Notes under the pieces: model-generated | Databases searched by the model: none | Told to the model about the DNA's origin: nothing | Seen by the model: only the letters and a program-made list of their open reading frames with translations | Position numbers and translations under genes: made by a program | Source: Algivirga pacifica | Lineage (GTDB): Bacteria > Bacteroidota > Bacteroidia > Cytophagales > Flammeovirgaceae | Direction of reading: 5' to 3' | Length of the DNA stretch: 48,952 bases | Assembly (NCBI RefSeq): GCF_039543525.1 | Contig: NZ_BAABJX010000044.1 | Location: 1 to 48,952 of the forward strand | Part shown: one piece after another, positions 1 to 8,133 of the stretch | How the letters are laid out: each line of letters starts with the position of its first letter | How positions within the stretch are numbered: the first letter of the stretch is position 1

Positions 1-251
1 TCCGATTAGGCGGCACAGCTTTCTTGCAAGCTGCCAGATATGTTTGCATGCGGGGCAAACTAGGTGCACTCGACGGGAGTGCACTGCGAACCATACGGCC
101 TATTCCTTATAAATCCGATTGGGTGGATGATTCAAATGTGGGTAATAAACCGATAGTTCTGTGTATATCGAGACAAGATCACCATTACATGGCGTCTCCG
201 TCGAGTGATCCTACAATTCAATCCTGCAAATCCTGTAGACCCCAAAGGTAG
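1..251. other. Structured non-coding sequence at left edge
   Basis: No protein is convincing here. The sequence holds a series of hairpins: CAGCTT/AAGCTG near 17-34, GTTTGC/GCAAAC at about 41-58, a perfect 8-bp stem GTGCACTC/GAGTGCAC at 64-84, and interleaved GAGAC/GTCTC and GATCAC/GTGATC pairs at 170-210. Such a run of stems suits a structured RNA, possibly domain I of a group II intron like the one ending at the right edge, but I found no intron boundary or domain V here. The reading frame spanning 24-251 has no protein-like composition. The stretch 252-379 shows nothing recognisable. Confidence 0.35.
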
Positions 252-379
252 AAGATAGTTATGGTCTTCTCCCCAAAAGAAGAAAGGTAGTTCAATAAAA
301 AACATAGCACTGCAAGCACCTCTGCCAATGACGATCTACCAAAAAAAAAGACACCAACTCTCCCAGTGTTAAATCCTAA

Positions 380-1042
380 TTACTTTCCAGGTAAGGTATA
401 CCCCATCATCAACTGCCAGCCCCTATGCTGCGACTTCATATCCTCGATAAAAGCAGTAGGCATGGTATTGTAAAGTCCTAGATCATAACTGATGCCGATG
501 CGATAGTTTTCATAGAGCAGGGAGGTTCCCAGGCGGAAACCCATATCCGGACGGGTGTAATCGTCATCTTCGGTATCTCCCCAATATACCTTTCCAATTG
601 TTTTTGTATCAAATAGGGTTTCCTCACTAATCATCTTTCCCCAGAGTCCCATGGCCAGGTAAGGGCCAAACGTTGCCTGTAGTTGTAGCTGTGAGTTTAT
701 TCGTGCCTGATAGCGGGCCAATAGGGGAACAACCAGGTAATGTGTAGAGAAACTCGTTTTGATTTCCTCTCCAAAGATATTATCGAAGGTAGAATAACCT
801 CGTTTTTGTAATTGCAATCCTGTTTGTATGGCCAGATCATCCACCAATGGAAAATCCATCTCAACCCCAATGTGGTAACCGGATTTCCATAGATTATTCT
901 CGCTGACAATGGTGTTGTAAACCTGGGCATATTCATTGGTAAGGGTTATACCCCCCACTACGGTCAATTCCTGGGCAGAAGCTTGAGAACTTCCAAATAG
1001 CAGCCCGATCAGTAATCCCGTTAGCTGTAAATACTTTTTCAT
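380..1042 (-). CDS. Outer-membrane beta-barrel protein (porin-like)
   Basis: The 220-residue product starts with a signal peptide (MKKYLQLTGLLIGLLFGSSQASAQ) ending in an AQ-type cleavage site common in this phylum. The rest alternates polar and hydrophobic residues in strands typical of the Bacteroidota outer-membrane beta-barrel family (PF13568-like), with features such as GIQTGLQLQKRGYS-type turns and a glycine-rich C-terminal strand ending MMGYTLPGK. It should sit in the outer membrane; no substrate can be assigned. It is monocistronic and points toward the left edge. A structural rather than enzymatic role is expected of the family. The ATG opens directly onto the signal peptide, so the start is secure. 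Confidence 0.75.
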   Translation of the reverse strand: MKKYLQLTGLLIGLLFGSSQASAQELTVVGGITLTNEYAQVYNTIVSENNLWKSGYHIGVEMDFPLVDDLAIQTGLQLQKRGYSTFDNIFGEEIKTSFSTHYLVVPLLARYQARINSQLQLQATFGPYLAMGLWGKMISEETLFDTKTIGKVYWGDTEDDDYTRPDMGFRLGTSLLYENYRIGISYDLGLYNTMPTAFIEDMKSQHRGWQLMMGYTLPGK

Positions 1043-1250
1043 ATTGGTTTGTTGTTTAGTGCATTTAAAATATTCTCCTCAGGTAATTTCCCCGGAAACA
1101 GGCTCTTGATCAAAAATTATTCCATTAGGAGAATCTTTTGAGAAGCAGAACAAATTCTATTGGTAGGGATAGGCCTTGTAGCCAAGGTCGTCAACTTAAG
1201 TTAAATAATAGCACTGTTCACTCGTAGACGATGGGTTAAAAACAGCCCTA

Positions 1251-1320
1251 CAAAATAGAAAAGAAAGTAAGGTGCTACAAGAATTTACTGGATTGGTTAT
1301 TAGGGGGATTGTTGGATTAT
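1251..1320 (+). repeat. Dispersed element, copy 1
   Basis: About 70 bp resembling 13441-13510. The first 17 bases (CAAAATAGAAAAGAAAG) are identical and the remainder aligns with scattered changes. Both copies lie on the + strand 36-140 bp upstream of a gene for a secreted protein, and each is followed by a TAnnTTG-like hexamer. It may be a promoter-proximal repeat or an old insertion remnant. The rest of the gap 1043-1355 shows nothing recognisable. Confidence 0.45.
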
Positions 1321-1355
1321 ACTTATTTTGACTTCATTAACTACCTGCAGACAAA

Positions 1356-2489
1356 ATGTTTAGAAAACTTTTACTTCTTAGTTTCTTATTTGCATCATAT
1401 AATTCTACGGCACAAATAGTTGACTCTGTTTGTGTAAAATACCTCACTGAGCAGAGTCAATATGAAAAAACGAATGTATTAAAAGACTCTAATAGGATCT
1501 TATATGATATTACAGCAACTAAAGAAGCGGAAGTTAAGTATATCGTATCCAGCGTTAAAGAAGTACTACTTTGTCATCCATATACGGTCATTAATAATGA
1601 TTCTTCTGATTTATTTACAATCGTATGTGATTTTTATTCAAACGGACGAAGAGTCAAAAGAATCTATTTTATGGATAATAATTCCATATTTGTTGATAAC
1701 TTGATATACCATGAATGTAATAAACTGTACTCATTCTTATTGAATAAAAACAACTTCTTTTGGAAACTATTTGAAGAATACACAGCCCTTCCCTTTACTC
1801 CTTACGATTCAGATGACGATGAGCGAATTTTAAGTGATTCTATAATGAACTCAGGATTTACTGATAACTACTCAGGTAGGAATAACTCCTCCAATGTAAT
1901 TGAAGGGATTGGAATGGTTATTTTGGACTACCCTGAAAACCCAAATGATTTATTGATTTTTAGACATGATTTTTTTGTAAATAAAAATGATAGCGTACCA
2001 TTATTAACAATTAAAGTTGAAAGTGGTGAAGTGAGAGGGAATCAATTTATTGATAATGGAAACTTGAGAGTCAAAACCAAATATGGACTAAAAGGCTTGG
2101 ATGAGCTAGCATTTAGATGTTTTGATAGATATGAAAATCGATACCTTGTAGAAGTTAACTCTAAAACTGAACCTAAGTACTTATGGCTAGCGTCGGACAC
2201 TAGGTTAACTTATTTAGAGTGGGGAAAGCATTTTGCACATAATTTTGTAAATGTAATCGATCCAAGTATAACCCCTCTTCGTACAAAACCTAAAATGGAT
2301 TCGGATACAATCAAATACGATATTAACAATTGCTATTATGTAGAAGAAGTAATTGGGAATTGGGCAAAAATGCGAATCTCAAGCAACTTAGGAGTACCAA
2401 AATTTCAGGAGTATGATACTCTGAAAACTTGTTGGGCCTTATGGAGAGATAAGTCTTCCTTCTTGATTAAGGAGAATGACTGTTTCTAA
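1356..2489 (+). CDS. Secreted protein of unknown function with SH3-like C-terminus
   Basis: The 377-residue product has an N-terminal signal peptide (about residues 1-19, ending TAQ). Residues near 90-100 contain CDFYSNGRRVKRIYF, a motif also found in the next gene (CDFYSNGRRTKRIYF), so the two proteins share a domain. The C-terminal 75 residues resemble a bacterial SH3-like fold: a PLRTKPKMDSD segment, then VIGNWAKMR, then CWALWRD. That pattern is what SH3_3-type domains show; the assignment is by eye. The gene is AT-rich relative to the enzymes further along and starts a run of four secreted or lipoprotein genes. I do not recognise the family and assign no function. An exported or periplasmic location is likely. 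Confidence 0.65.
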   Translation: MFRKLLLLSFLFASYNSTAQIVDSVCVKYLTEQSQYEKTNVLKDSNRILYDITATKEAEVKYIVSSVKEVLLCHPYTVINNDSSDLFTIVCDFYSNGRRVKRIYFMDNNSIFVDNLIYHECNKLYSFLLNKNNFFWKLFEEYTALPFTPYDSDDDERILSDSIMNSGFTDNYSGRNNSSNVIEGIGMVILDYPENPNDLLIFRHDFFVNKNDSVPLLTIKVESGEVRGNQFIDNGNLRVKTKYGLKGLDELAFRCFDRYENRYLVEVNSKTEPKYLWLASDTRLTYLEWGKHFAHNFVNVIDPSITPLRTKPKMDSDTIKYDINNCYYVEEVIGNWAKMRISSNLGVPKFQEYDTLKTCWALWRDKSSFLIKENDCF

Positions 2490-2544
2490 AAACATGCTCT
2501 AATAGTACGCTTTACACTCTTTTCACTTTACATTCCCGATTTTC

Positions 2545-3051
2545 ATGAAATCAATTTACCCTATTCTACTTATATTATTTTTTGCTTGTCATGAAGTCAA
2601 TAAGAAATCAGACGATTGTTATTATCAAGCCAAACTCTTAGGTCTTTCGCGCGATATATCGTTTAAAAATGATACTATACTAATAAAGTACCAGCCATTT
2701 GAAATAAGGTCAAGGGCTGCTTATTCAGTTTATGATTTGGATAAGTACAACTATACCGACACCATAGTTTCTCCTTTAGTTATAGAGACTATCGATTCAT
2801 TGTATAAAAGTGTTATAACCTCAGAAACTATTCAATCAGAGCCTATATCCTCATTCTTTTTTCCAAAAATGATTTGTGATTTTTATTCTAACGGTAGAAG
2901 AACAAAAAGAATTTATTTTGATAGTGTGAAAAGGTTAAATGCAAATGGCTTGGTGTATGAAAATGATAGAGGATTAGTATTTTTATTTTTAAATGAAATG
3001 AAATCCGATGACCGTTTTAGGGAAAAGTATAAACAATATCTTGGGGACTAA
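2545..3051 (+). CDS. Small lipoprotein sharing a motif with the upstream gene
   Basis: The 168-residue product begins with a short lipoprotein signal (MKSIYPILLILFFAC), with Cys15 as the predicted lipidation site. Residues around 115-130 (CDFYSNGRRTKRIYF) nearly repeat a motif of the gene 55 bp upstream, followed in both by an NGLVYEN/NLIYHEC-type segment and a hydrophobic helix. The two genes are therefore tandem paralogues in this region, the upstream one carrying an extra C-terminal half. The start ATG is the only one giving the signal peptide. Function is unknown. Similar strings of small exported proteins occur beside contact-dependent or immunity loci, but nothing here shows that directly. 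Confidence 0.6.
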   Translation: MKSIYPILLILFFACHEVNKKSDDCYYQAKLLGLSRDISFKNDTILIKYQPFEIRSRAAYSVYDLDKYNYTDTIVSPLVIETIDSLYKSVITSETIQSEPISSFFFPKMICDFYSNGRRTKRIYFDSVKRLNANGLVYENDRGLVFLFLNEMKSDDRFREKYKQYLGD

Positions 3052-3219
3052 ATCCTGAACCTATAAAATTTCTCAAAACTCATATTCCTAAAAAATATAT
3101 TGCATTAGTTGATAAACAACTACGGTCTATAAGCACTTTATTCAACCTCCATTAATATTCTTTTGTCACCCTAATTCTGAGTCTAATAGCTTGGTTTTTA
3201 TCAGCATAACATTAATAAC

Positions 3220-4143
3220 ATGAAGACTTTTCTACTCATCCTCTCCTTATTCTTCTTAATAAGCTCCTGTCATAAGCAATCAAAATATCAATCCAACCAC
3301 CAACTCATAATTGCCGAAGACCACAAAGGGTTATCTCTCTGGGATGGGAACAATCCCCCTACTCCTATCTTCAAAGATCTATTTAACAACAAAACCTTTG
3401 TTTATCATTCACTAAGCAAAACTAACGATAAGATACGCATAGGTATTGTAGACAGTTTAAGTCTTACGAGTAAACAAGCTATATACAAATGGTCTTACTA
3501 TTCCATTAATCTGGACAGCATGAACTGTACCCTACAGGAACAACATGAGTATGTAAAAACATTCAAAAAAGAATCAAGCAACAAAACTTACTACAAGCAA
3601 ATTAAAGGAAATGAGGAAGTAGCGTTAGTGGCCGACACCCTTATTTCATTAAAATATATTCTACCGGGAAAAATTGAACTTTTAGACAAAATACAAAGCA
3701 TAGACCCTAGCATTAAAATGGTAGAGAAAGGAGCTTATCAAACTGCTTATCTCAAGCAGCAAGACATTTTTCTAATGGATAGCAAGCAGTACCCCAGAAA
3801 CATTTATCATTATGACGGCTATTTTGATGCGAAAACCGGAAATGGTATTTTTGATATTAGCTTGTCTCAGGATGAGAAAACCCTCTTAGTCCCCATTCTG
3901 GAGACAAGCTTACTACAATTCTTTATGCAATCAGGAACAGGAAAAGTCTTACTATTTGACACTTCTACCGGAGAACTTACACAAACAATTTCCAAAAGAA
4001 TGAAATCTCCGAAACTATCTCCCAACAACAACGAAATTGCCTACTCCAACAAGGGGGAAATACGAGTTTACAATTTGAATAACAACAAGGAAACTATAAT
4101 ACTTTCTGGAAAAAACTCGTCTGAATATATCTGGATTCAGTAA
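3220..4143 (+). CDS. Lipoprotein, beta-propeller-like
   Basis: A 307-residue lipoprotein: the signal MKTFLLILSLFFLISSC gives a lipobox ISSC with Cys17. The mature part reads like a TolB/WD40-type propeller. Near the C-terminus SPKLSPNNNEIAYSNKGEIR is followed by VYNLNNNKETIILSG, the classic SPDG..IAY..G.I..Y...TG pattern of PD40 repeats, and an earlier blade contains DISLSQDEKTLLVPI. Probably anchored in the outer or inner membrane and facing the periplasm. No enzymatic residues can be identified. It sits 168 bp after the previous lipoprotein gene in the same AT-rich block and has its own upstream gap, so it may be separately transcribed. Confidence 0.6.
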   Translation: MKTFLLILSLFFLISSCHKQSKYQSNHQLIIAEDHKGLSLWDGNNPPTPIFKDLFNNKTFVYHSLSKTNDKIRIGIVDSLSLTSKQAIYKWSYYSINLDSMNCTLQEQHEYVKTFKKESSNKTYYKQIKGNEEVALVADTLISLKYILPGKIELLDKIQSIDPSIKMVEKGAYQTAYLKQQDIFLMDSKQYPRNIYHYDGYFDAKTGNGIFDISLSQDEKTLLVPILETSLLQFFMQSGTGKVLLFDTSTGELTQTISKRMKSPKLSPNNNEIAYSNKGEIRVYNLNNNKETIILSGKNSSEYIWIQ

Positions 4144-4236
4144 GGCCCCGTTCGCACACAGTATATCTGAATAGACAGTGGTTTTTCACTATAAAAAAAC
4201 AGCTGCATTAGTTACTTGATTCCAAGATATAATACC

Positions 4237-4743
4237 GTGAAAAAATTAATTGAAATGATTATTTTAGTCCAATTTTCATGGACTATTCAAAACCATCAAT
4301 TACCCCAATTACACCCCACCATTAATTTTGAAGAAGTTTTATATGCTGTATCAGATGAACATGGGCTTTGGAATGAAGAGGGGTATATCTTTGTTATGAA
4401 AGAATATTCAAAAGAATCAAAAGATTATTTTAAGATTTCAATTCTTCACGAATCAGACTTCCCTTCTTATTCAGAAGGAAAGTCTGATAAAGCTATTGGT
4501 TTTTTTAAATTTTATAACAAAAGTGTATTGGTATTTACAAATAAGAAACAAAGTGATTTTTTCCTTAGAAAAGGAGATGATTACACGGAGTTTTCTTTTT
4601 TACGTAAAAATTCACAATCTAAAAAAGACTCATCTAAAATAGAGATTAATTTTTTTGAACCGATAATTTGGGAATATAAACTTAGCGATTATAGTGATAG
4701 TTTAGTTTTTATAGATAAAGGTTTTCTTCTTTTTTTAGAGTAA
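4237..4743 (+). CDS. Small secreted or anchored hypothetical protein
   Basis: The frame is open from a TTG at 4216, but the GTG at 4237 gives a better start: KKLIEMIILVQFSWTI is a short signal peptide or anchor, whereas the seven residues before it are charged and polar. An ATG at 4255 is a third option. The mature part (about 145 residues) is rich in Lys, Ser and Phe with no recognisable motif. It is the last of the AT-rich run of exported proteins. The existence of the gene is moderately likely because the frame is long in AT-rich DNA, where stop codons are frequent; function is unknown. Confidence 0.45.
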   Translation: MKKLIEMIILVQFSWTIQNHQLPQLHPTINFEEVLYAVSDEHGLWNEEGYIFVMKEYSKESKDYFKISILHESDFPSYSEGKSDKAIGFFKFYNKSVLVFTNKKQSDFFLRKGDDYTEFSFLRKNSQSKKDSSKIEINFFEPIIWEYKLSDYSDSLVFIDKGFLLFLE

Positions 4744-4802
4744 CTCCATGGTAGAATTGCTACATTTCAATACCATTGGAATGCGTATCACTTCCAACCC
4801 TT

Positions 4803-5879
4803 TTACCCTTCCACAAAACCTTCCCACCTTTCTGCCATATAGTGAATAAAGGTCTCTCCTAGCCCTTCCTGTCTTAGATAGGCTCTACTGACGGGTGTTT
4901 CTATGGTCTGAAAATGGTCATCTTCTATGACTTTCTCCGGAAAGTCATGATGCAGAATCGCAGACTTTCCAATGCTTACGAAGTCAATGCCGGCAGCCAA
5001 TACTTTTTTTACATCTTCGGCACTATGAATCTTACCCGCTACTGTGATGGGCACACCTTTGCGGTCAAGGTTGGTAAAGGTTTCCATTAGGGGTTCTCCA
5101 GTCTCATCGCTATTCTTGAAGACATCCCAAAGGGATATATCCAGAAAGTCTACTTTTCCGCTGTCAATCAACTGCTGAGCGACGATTTTCACTTCAGATA
5201 GTTTCATTCCGAAGCGTTCTGGAGAAAGCCTTACACCGAGCATAAACTCCTTTCCACAAGCTGCTCTCACGCCTTCTACGATCTCAAAGAGCAAACGGGA
5301 ACGGTTCTCCAAACTCCCTCCATATTGATCTTCTCTATGATTGATCTCACTACTCAAGAACTGGCATAAGATATATCCATGCGCCCCATGAAGCTCCACG
5401 CCATCATACCCTGCCTCCTGTGCCCTGATGGCTGCGGTGATAAAGTCCTCTCTGAGCTGCTCTACTTCTTCCAAGGACATTGCCCTGGCATTGGTCTCTT
5501 CGTTGGCTGATGGGCAAACGGGCTGCTCCCCCATAAGCTCTTCGATACTTCTCATTCCCCCGTGGTGCAGCTGTATCACGGCCAAGCTGCCATATTCCTG
5601 TATTTTCTCGGCCAACCTTCGGTGTCCTGCAATGTGTTTATCATCATAGATTCCGAGCTGCCCCGGCCAGCATTGTCCGTTCTGCTGTACATTGGAGGCA
5701 CAGGTCATCACCAAGCCAAACTGCCCTTTGGCCCTCATCGTCAACCAGTGAAACTCATCCTCCGACAAGGTCCCATCTTCATGGCTTTGTCTGTTGGTCA
5801 ATGGCGCCAACATAAAGCGGTTCTTCATCACTTTTCCACATCCAAACGAAAGAGGAGTATTCAATACAGTATTTCCCAT
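4803..5879 (-). CDS. NADH:flavin oxidoreductase, Old Yellow Enzyme family
   Basis: The 358-residue protein is a single FMN-binding TIM barrel. Visible family features are the N-terminal NRFMLAPLTN strand, QLHHGG near residue 105, and the active-site segment HGAHGYILCQFLS near 160-175, followed by NHREDQYGGSLENR, the most conserved OYE signature. The C-terminal phosphate-binding part is present (VAGKIHSAEDV and FVSIGKSAILHHDFP). It lacks the Fe-S domain of the long dienoyl-CoA reductase branch. Members reduce activated C=C bonds using NAD(P)H in the cytoplasm; the natural substrate cannot be read from sequence. It is divergent from the glutathione peroxidase gene across a large palindromic repeat. 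Confidence 0.88.
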   Translation of the reverse strand: MGNTVLNTPLSFGCGKVMKNRFMLAPLTNRQSHEDGTLSEDEFHWLTMRAKGQFGLVMTCASNVQQNGQCWPGQLGIYDDKHIAGHRRLAEKIQEYGSLAVIQLHHGGMRSIEELMGEQPVCPSANEETNARAMSLEEVEQLREDFITAAIRAQEAGYDGVELHGAHGYILCQFLSSEINHREDQYGGSLENRSRLLFEIVEGVRAACGKEFMLGVRLSPERFGMKLSEVKIVAQQLIDSGKVDFLDISLWDVFKNSDETGEPLMETFTNLDRKGVPITVAGKIHSAEDVKKVLAAGIDFVSIGKSAILHHDFPEKVIEDDHFQTIETPVSRAYLRQEGLGETFIHYMAERWEGFVEG

Positions 5880-5907
5880 ATTCCTGATACTATTTTTTTA
5901 TGAAAAC

Positions 5908-6348
5908 TATAGTAGTTAAGATTGAAGCTGTCGTGTGATATTCGGTTATCGGTTAAGATATCTATTATTCCGTAGACAGCGACAAAATTAACTTTAAATA
6001 CTACAACACACTTCTTGGTTTATTGTTGTATAGTCATTCAGGTTGACCTTGTCGCTGTCTACGAGATAATAGACAGGTTATCGTTTAATTAAGTTTGAAT
6101 AATTAACCGACAGTTGAGGCGGCTTGCGCCGCTAGTTGAGTGGCATTACGTGCCGTTGAGTAGCCCTTAGGGCTGTTGAGAAATAGTACTATAAAATCTC
6201 AACGTGCGAAGCACATCTCAACGGAGCGAAGCTCCACTCAACGACACACAGTGTCACTCAACAAAGCTTTTGGGTAGTATGACGGTTACAATCTTAATTA
6301 AACGATAACCTGATATCCTGCGGATATGCTTCAATCTTAATTACTATA
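5908..6348. repeat. Nested multi-branch palindromic element
   Basis: A set of nested inverted repeats fills the gap between two divergent genes. Outer arms 5908-5928 and 6328-6348 match over 21 bp with one mismatch. An off-centre hairpin pairs 5961-5985 with 6049-6073 (25 bp, two mismatches). Inner arms 6074-6093 and 6293-6312 match over 20 bp perfectly and enclose the GTTGAG/CTCAAC ladder at 6113-6262. A further small hairpin lies at 6313-6327 (ATATCC/GGATAT). No open frame of note lies inside. It could be a MITE-like mobile palindrome or a structured RNA/DNA element. Confidence 0.75.
6113..6262. repeat. Ladder palindrome array 1 (GTTGAG / CTCAAC)
   Basis: GTTGAG occurs at 6113, 6135, 6155 and 6175, and CTCAAC at 6198, 6217, 6237 and 6257, a period of about 20 bp. 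Between successive copies lies a small hairpin, each different: GCGGC/GCCGC, GGCA/TGCC, AGCCC/GGGCT, then ATAGTACTAT at the centre, then GTGC/GCAC, GGAGC/GCTCC and GACAC/GTGTC. The four left copies can pair with the four right copies, making a ladder of four-way junctions with a hairpin on each side of every rung. Confidence 0.85.
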
Positions 6349-6373
6349 CTATATTTTAAACAACAATTTGTAT

Positions 6374-6381
6374 TATATTTG
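6374..6381 (+). promoter_or_regulatory. Possible -7 element for the peroxidase gene
   Basis: TATATTTG fits the Bacteroidota -7 form TAnnTTTG, 40 bp upstream of the glutathione peroxidase ATG. I see no clear -33 TTG at the expected spacing, so the call is tentative. Confidence 0.3.
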
Positions 6382-6421
6382 AATTGCTCACGATATAATC
6401 ATATAAGACATTTATTAAACA

Positions 6422-7009
6422 ATGAAGACAAAGACATTAAAAATTATTGGAGGTATTCTTATTCTGGCAGTAGGCTTAATCAGCGCACAAACATTGATGA
6501 ATCCTACGGAGGAACATACTCAGCACATCGAAAAAGCCCCATTTTATGATTTAGAGGCAGAAACCATCCGTGGAAAGAAAATGTCGATGGATGCGTACAA
6601 GGGAAAAACCATTATTGTGGTTAATACGGCCAGCAAATGTGGATTGACCCCTCAGTACGAAGGGCTTGAGATGCTTTACAAAAAGTATAAAAATCAAGGA
6701 TTGGTGATTCTGGGATTCCCATGTAACCAGTTTGGTAGCCAGGAGCCTGGTACGGAAAAAGATATTGAGGAGTTTTGTCAGCTCAACTACGGAGTAAGTT
6801 TCCCAATGTTTGCCAAAATCGAGGTCAATGGTGACAATACCCACCCTGTGTTCCAATACCTTAAATCAGAACTAAAAGGCACTTTGGGTAACGACATCAA
6901 GTGGAACTTTACGAAGTTCTTGATTGACAAAAACGGAAACCCTGTCAAGCGTTTTGCACCTACGACAAAGCCAGAGAAAATGGAGGATGATATTAAAGCG
7001 ATTCTTTAA
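6422..7009 (+). CDS. Glutathione peroxidase family protein, exported or membrane-anchored
   Basis: A 195-residue thiol peroxidase of the GPx family preceded by an N-terminal hydrophobic segment (residues 8-22, ending SAQ), so it is directed to the periplasm or anchored. The catalytic tetrad is visible: Cys73 in NTASKCGLTPQY (cysteine in place of selenocysteine), Gln107 in FPCNQFGSQEPG, and Trp161 and Asn162 in KWNFTKFLID. Cys119 in EEFCQLNYG sits where thioredoxin-dependent members have their resolving cysteine, so thioredoxin-like reductants are more likely than glutathione. It reduces hydroperoxides and probably protects envelope lipids. It is followed by a strong hairpin and is probably monocistronic. 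Confidence 0.92.
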   Translation: MKTKTLKIIGGILILAVGLISAQTLMNPTEEHTQHIEKAPFYDLEAETIRGKKMSMDAYKGKTIIVVNTASKCGLTPQYEGLEMLYKKYKNQGLVILGFPCNQFGSQEPGTEKDIEEFCQLNYGVSFPMFAKIEVNGDNTHPVFQYLKSELKGTLGNDIKWNFTKFLIDKNGNPVKRFAPTTKPEKMEDDIKAIL

Positions 7010-7018
7010 TTAAACCTC

Positions 7019-7056
7019 ATACGCAGGTCTTTACCATGAGATAAAGACCTGCGTAT
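7019..7056 (+). terminator. Strong hairpin after the peroxidase gene
   Basis: A perfect 15-bp stem (ATACGCAGGTCTTTA with its complement) encloses an 8-base loop, ten bases after the stop codon. There is no T-run, but the position and stability suggest a transcription terminator or 3'-end protector. Confidence 0.65.
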
Positions 7057-7189
7057 TGACTGAAAATCCCCCTCGGGTACCTAAATTCTATTTTCCCCTG
7101 CCAAAAACAATTTCAGCGATACAATGTTGTTTTATAGTGATAAACCTTTCATCTTAAGGGATAAATCTGTAGACTGAACAACACTTTTT

Positions 7190-8092
7190 ATGCCCAACAA
7201 CACTGTACTCTCTCCCCGACATAAGCTGCGGGATATCTTGGTATTACTTCGAATTCCTTTTTCTTTATTATTGCTTCCCGTCTTTCTTTTTGCGGTCAGT
7301 CAAATTGAGCCTGAAGTTTTTCTTTGGAAGCAATTTTGGTGGTTATTTTTCATTTTACACCTGTTGGTCTATCCGAGCAGCAATGCCTTCAATAGCCTTA
7401 TGGATCAGGATACGGATAGCATTGGTGGCGTAGAACACCCTCCACTCCCCCCGAAAGAGTTATTCTGGATCACGATCCTACTGGATACCGTAGCTATAGG
7501 GCTTACGACATTTTTCTTGGGTTTACTTCCTGCCTTGCTATTGGTAGGATATATCCTGGCATCTCGTGCCTATAGCGCTCGTTCTATACGACTGAAAAAG
7601 TATCCTATTGGTGGCTTTTCAGTGGTGTTTTTCTTTCAGGGTTTTTACACCTTCCTGATGGTTTATATGGCCGTCTCAGGATTGTCCCTTACGGAGTCTT
7701 TGGTCAACTGCTGGATGCCTGCCCTGACCTCTTCCTTGATGATTGGAGGTGCTTATCCTTTGTCACAGATCTATCAGCACCAGCAGGATCGAGAAAACGG
7801 AGATATATCCTTGAGCAGTTGGGTAGGCTACAAAGGTACTTTTATGGTCAGTCTATGTAGCTTCTTTTTGGCTAATTTACTCTTAGGAATATACTTTCTG
7901 CCTGAACGTGCTTTTTTCTTTATGGTTTTCCAAGTTGGGATGCTGCCTACGATGCTCTTTTTTGTCTACTGGATGAGAAAAGTATGGCAAGATACTTCGG
8001 CCGCTAATTTCAAGAACACCATGCGCATGAATCTGCTGGCCGCCGTTTCCATGAACCTGACTTATGGGGCGATGTGGTGGTTATCGGTTTAG
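7190..8092 (+). CDS. UbiA-family prenyltransferase
   Basis: A 300-residue integral membrane protein with about eight hydrophobic helices. The first Asp-rich motif of UbiA enzymes is present at residues 65-76 (NAFNSLMDQDTD, NxxxDxxxD form), and a second acidic motif lies at about 195-205 (YQHQQDRENGD). These bind the Mg-diphosphate of a prenyl donor; family members transfer prenyl groups to aromatic acceptors in the membrane. It opens a same-strand cluster with a type III polyketide synthase 42 bp downstream, a methyltransferase and an FAD oxidoreductase, so the acceptor is plausibly the polyketide-derived phenol. An alternative is a UbiA homologue acting on another quinone or lipid. The start follows a hairpin-bounded gap. 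Confidence 0.8.
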   Translation: MPNNTVLSPRHKLRDILVLLRIPFSLLLLPVFLFAVSQIEPEVFLWKQFWWLFFILHLLVYPSSNAFNSLMDQDTDSIGGVEHPPLPPKELFWITILLDTVAIGLTTFFLGLLPALLLVGYILASRAYSARSIRLKKYPIGGFSVVFFFQGFYTFLMVYMAVSGLSLTESLVNCWMPALTSSLMIGGAYPLSQIYQHQQDRENGDISLSSWVGYKGTFMVSLCSFFLANLLLGIYFLPERAFFFMVFQVGMLPTMLFFVYWMRKVWQDTSAANFKNTMRMNLLAAVSMNLTYGAMWWLSV

Positions 8093-8133
8093 GCAACAAT
8101 ATTTTTCCATCCCTCCAAAAATATCAACATACC

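Noticed and set aside
24..251. Open frame of 75 codons at the left edge
   Set aside because: No protein-like composition or start context; the sequence is a series of hairpins.
8074..8133. N-terminal extension of the type III polyketide synthase
   Set aside because: It overlaps the prenyltransferase gene and adds residues not found in the family; the ATG at 8134 gives the normal N-terminus.
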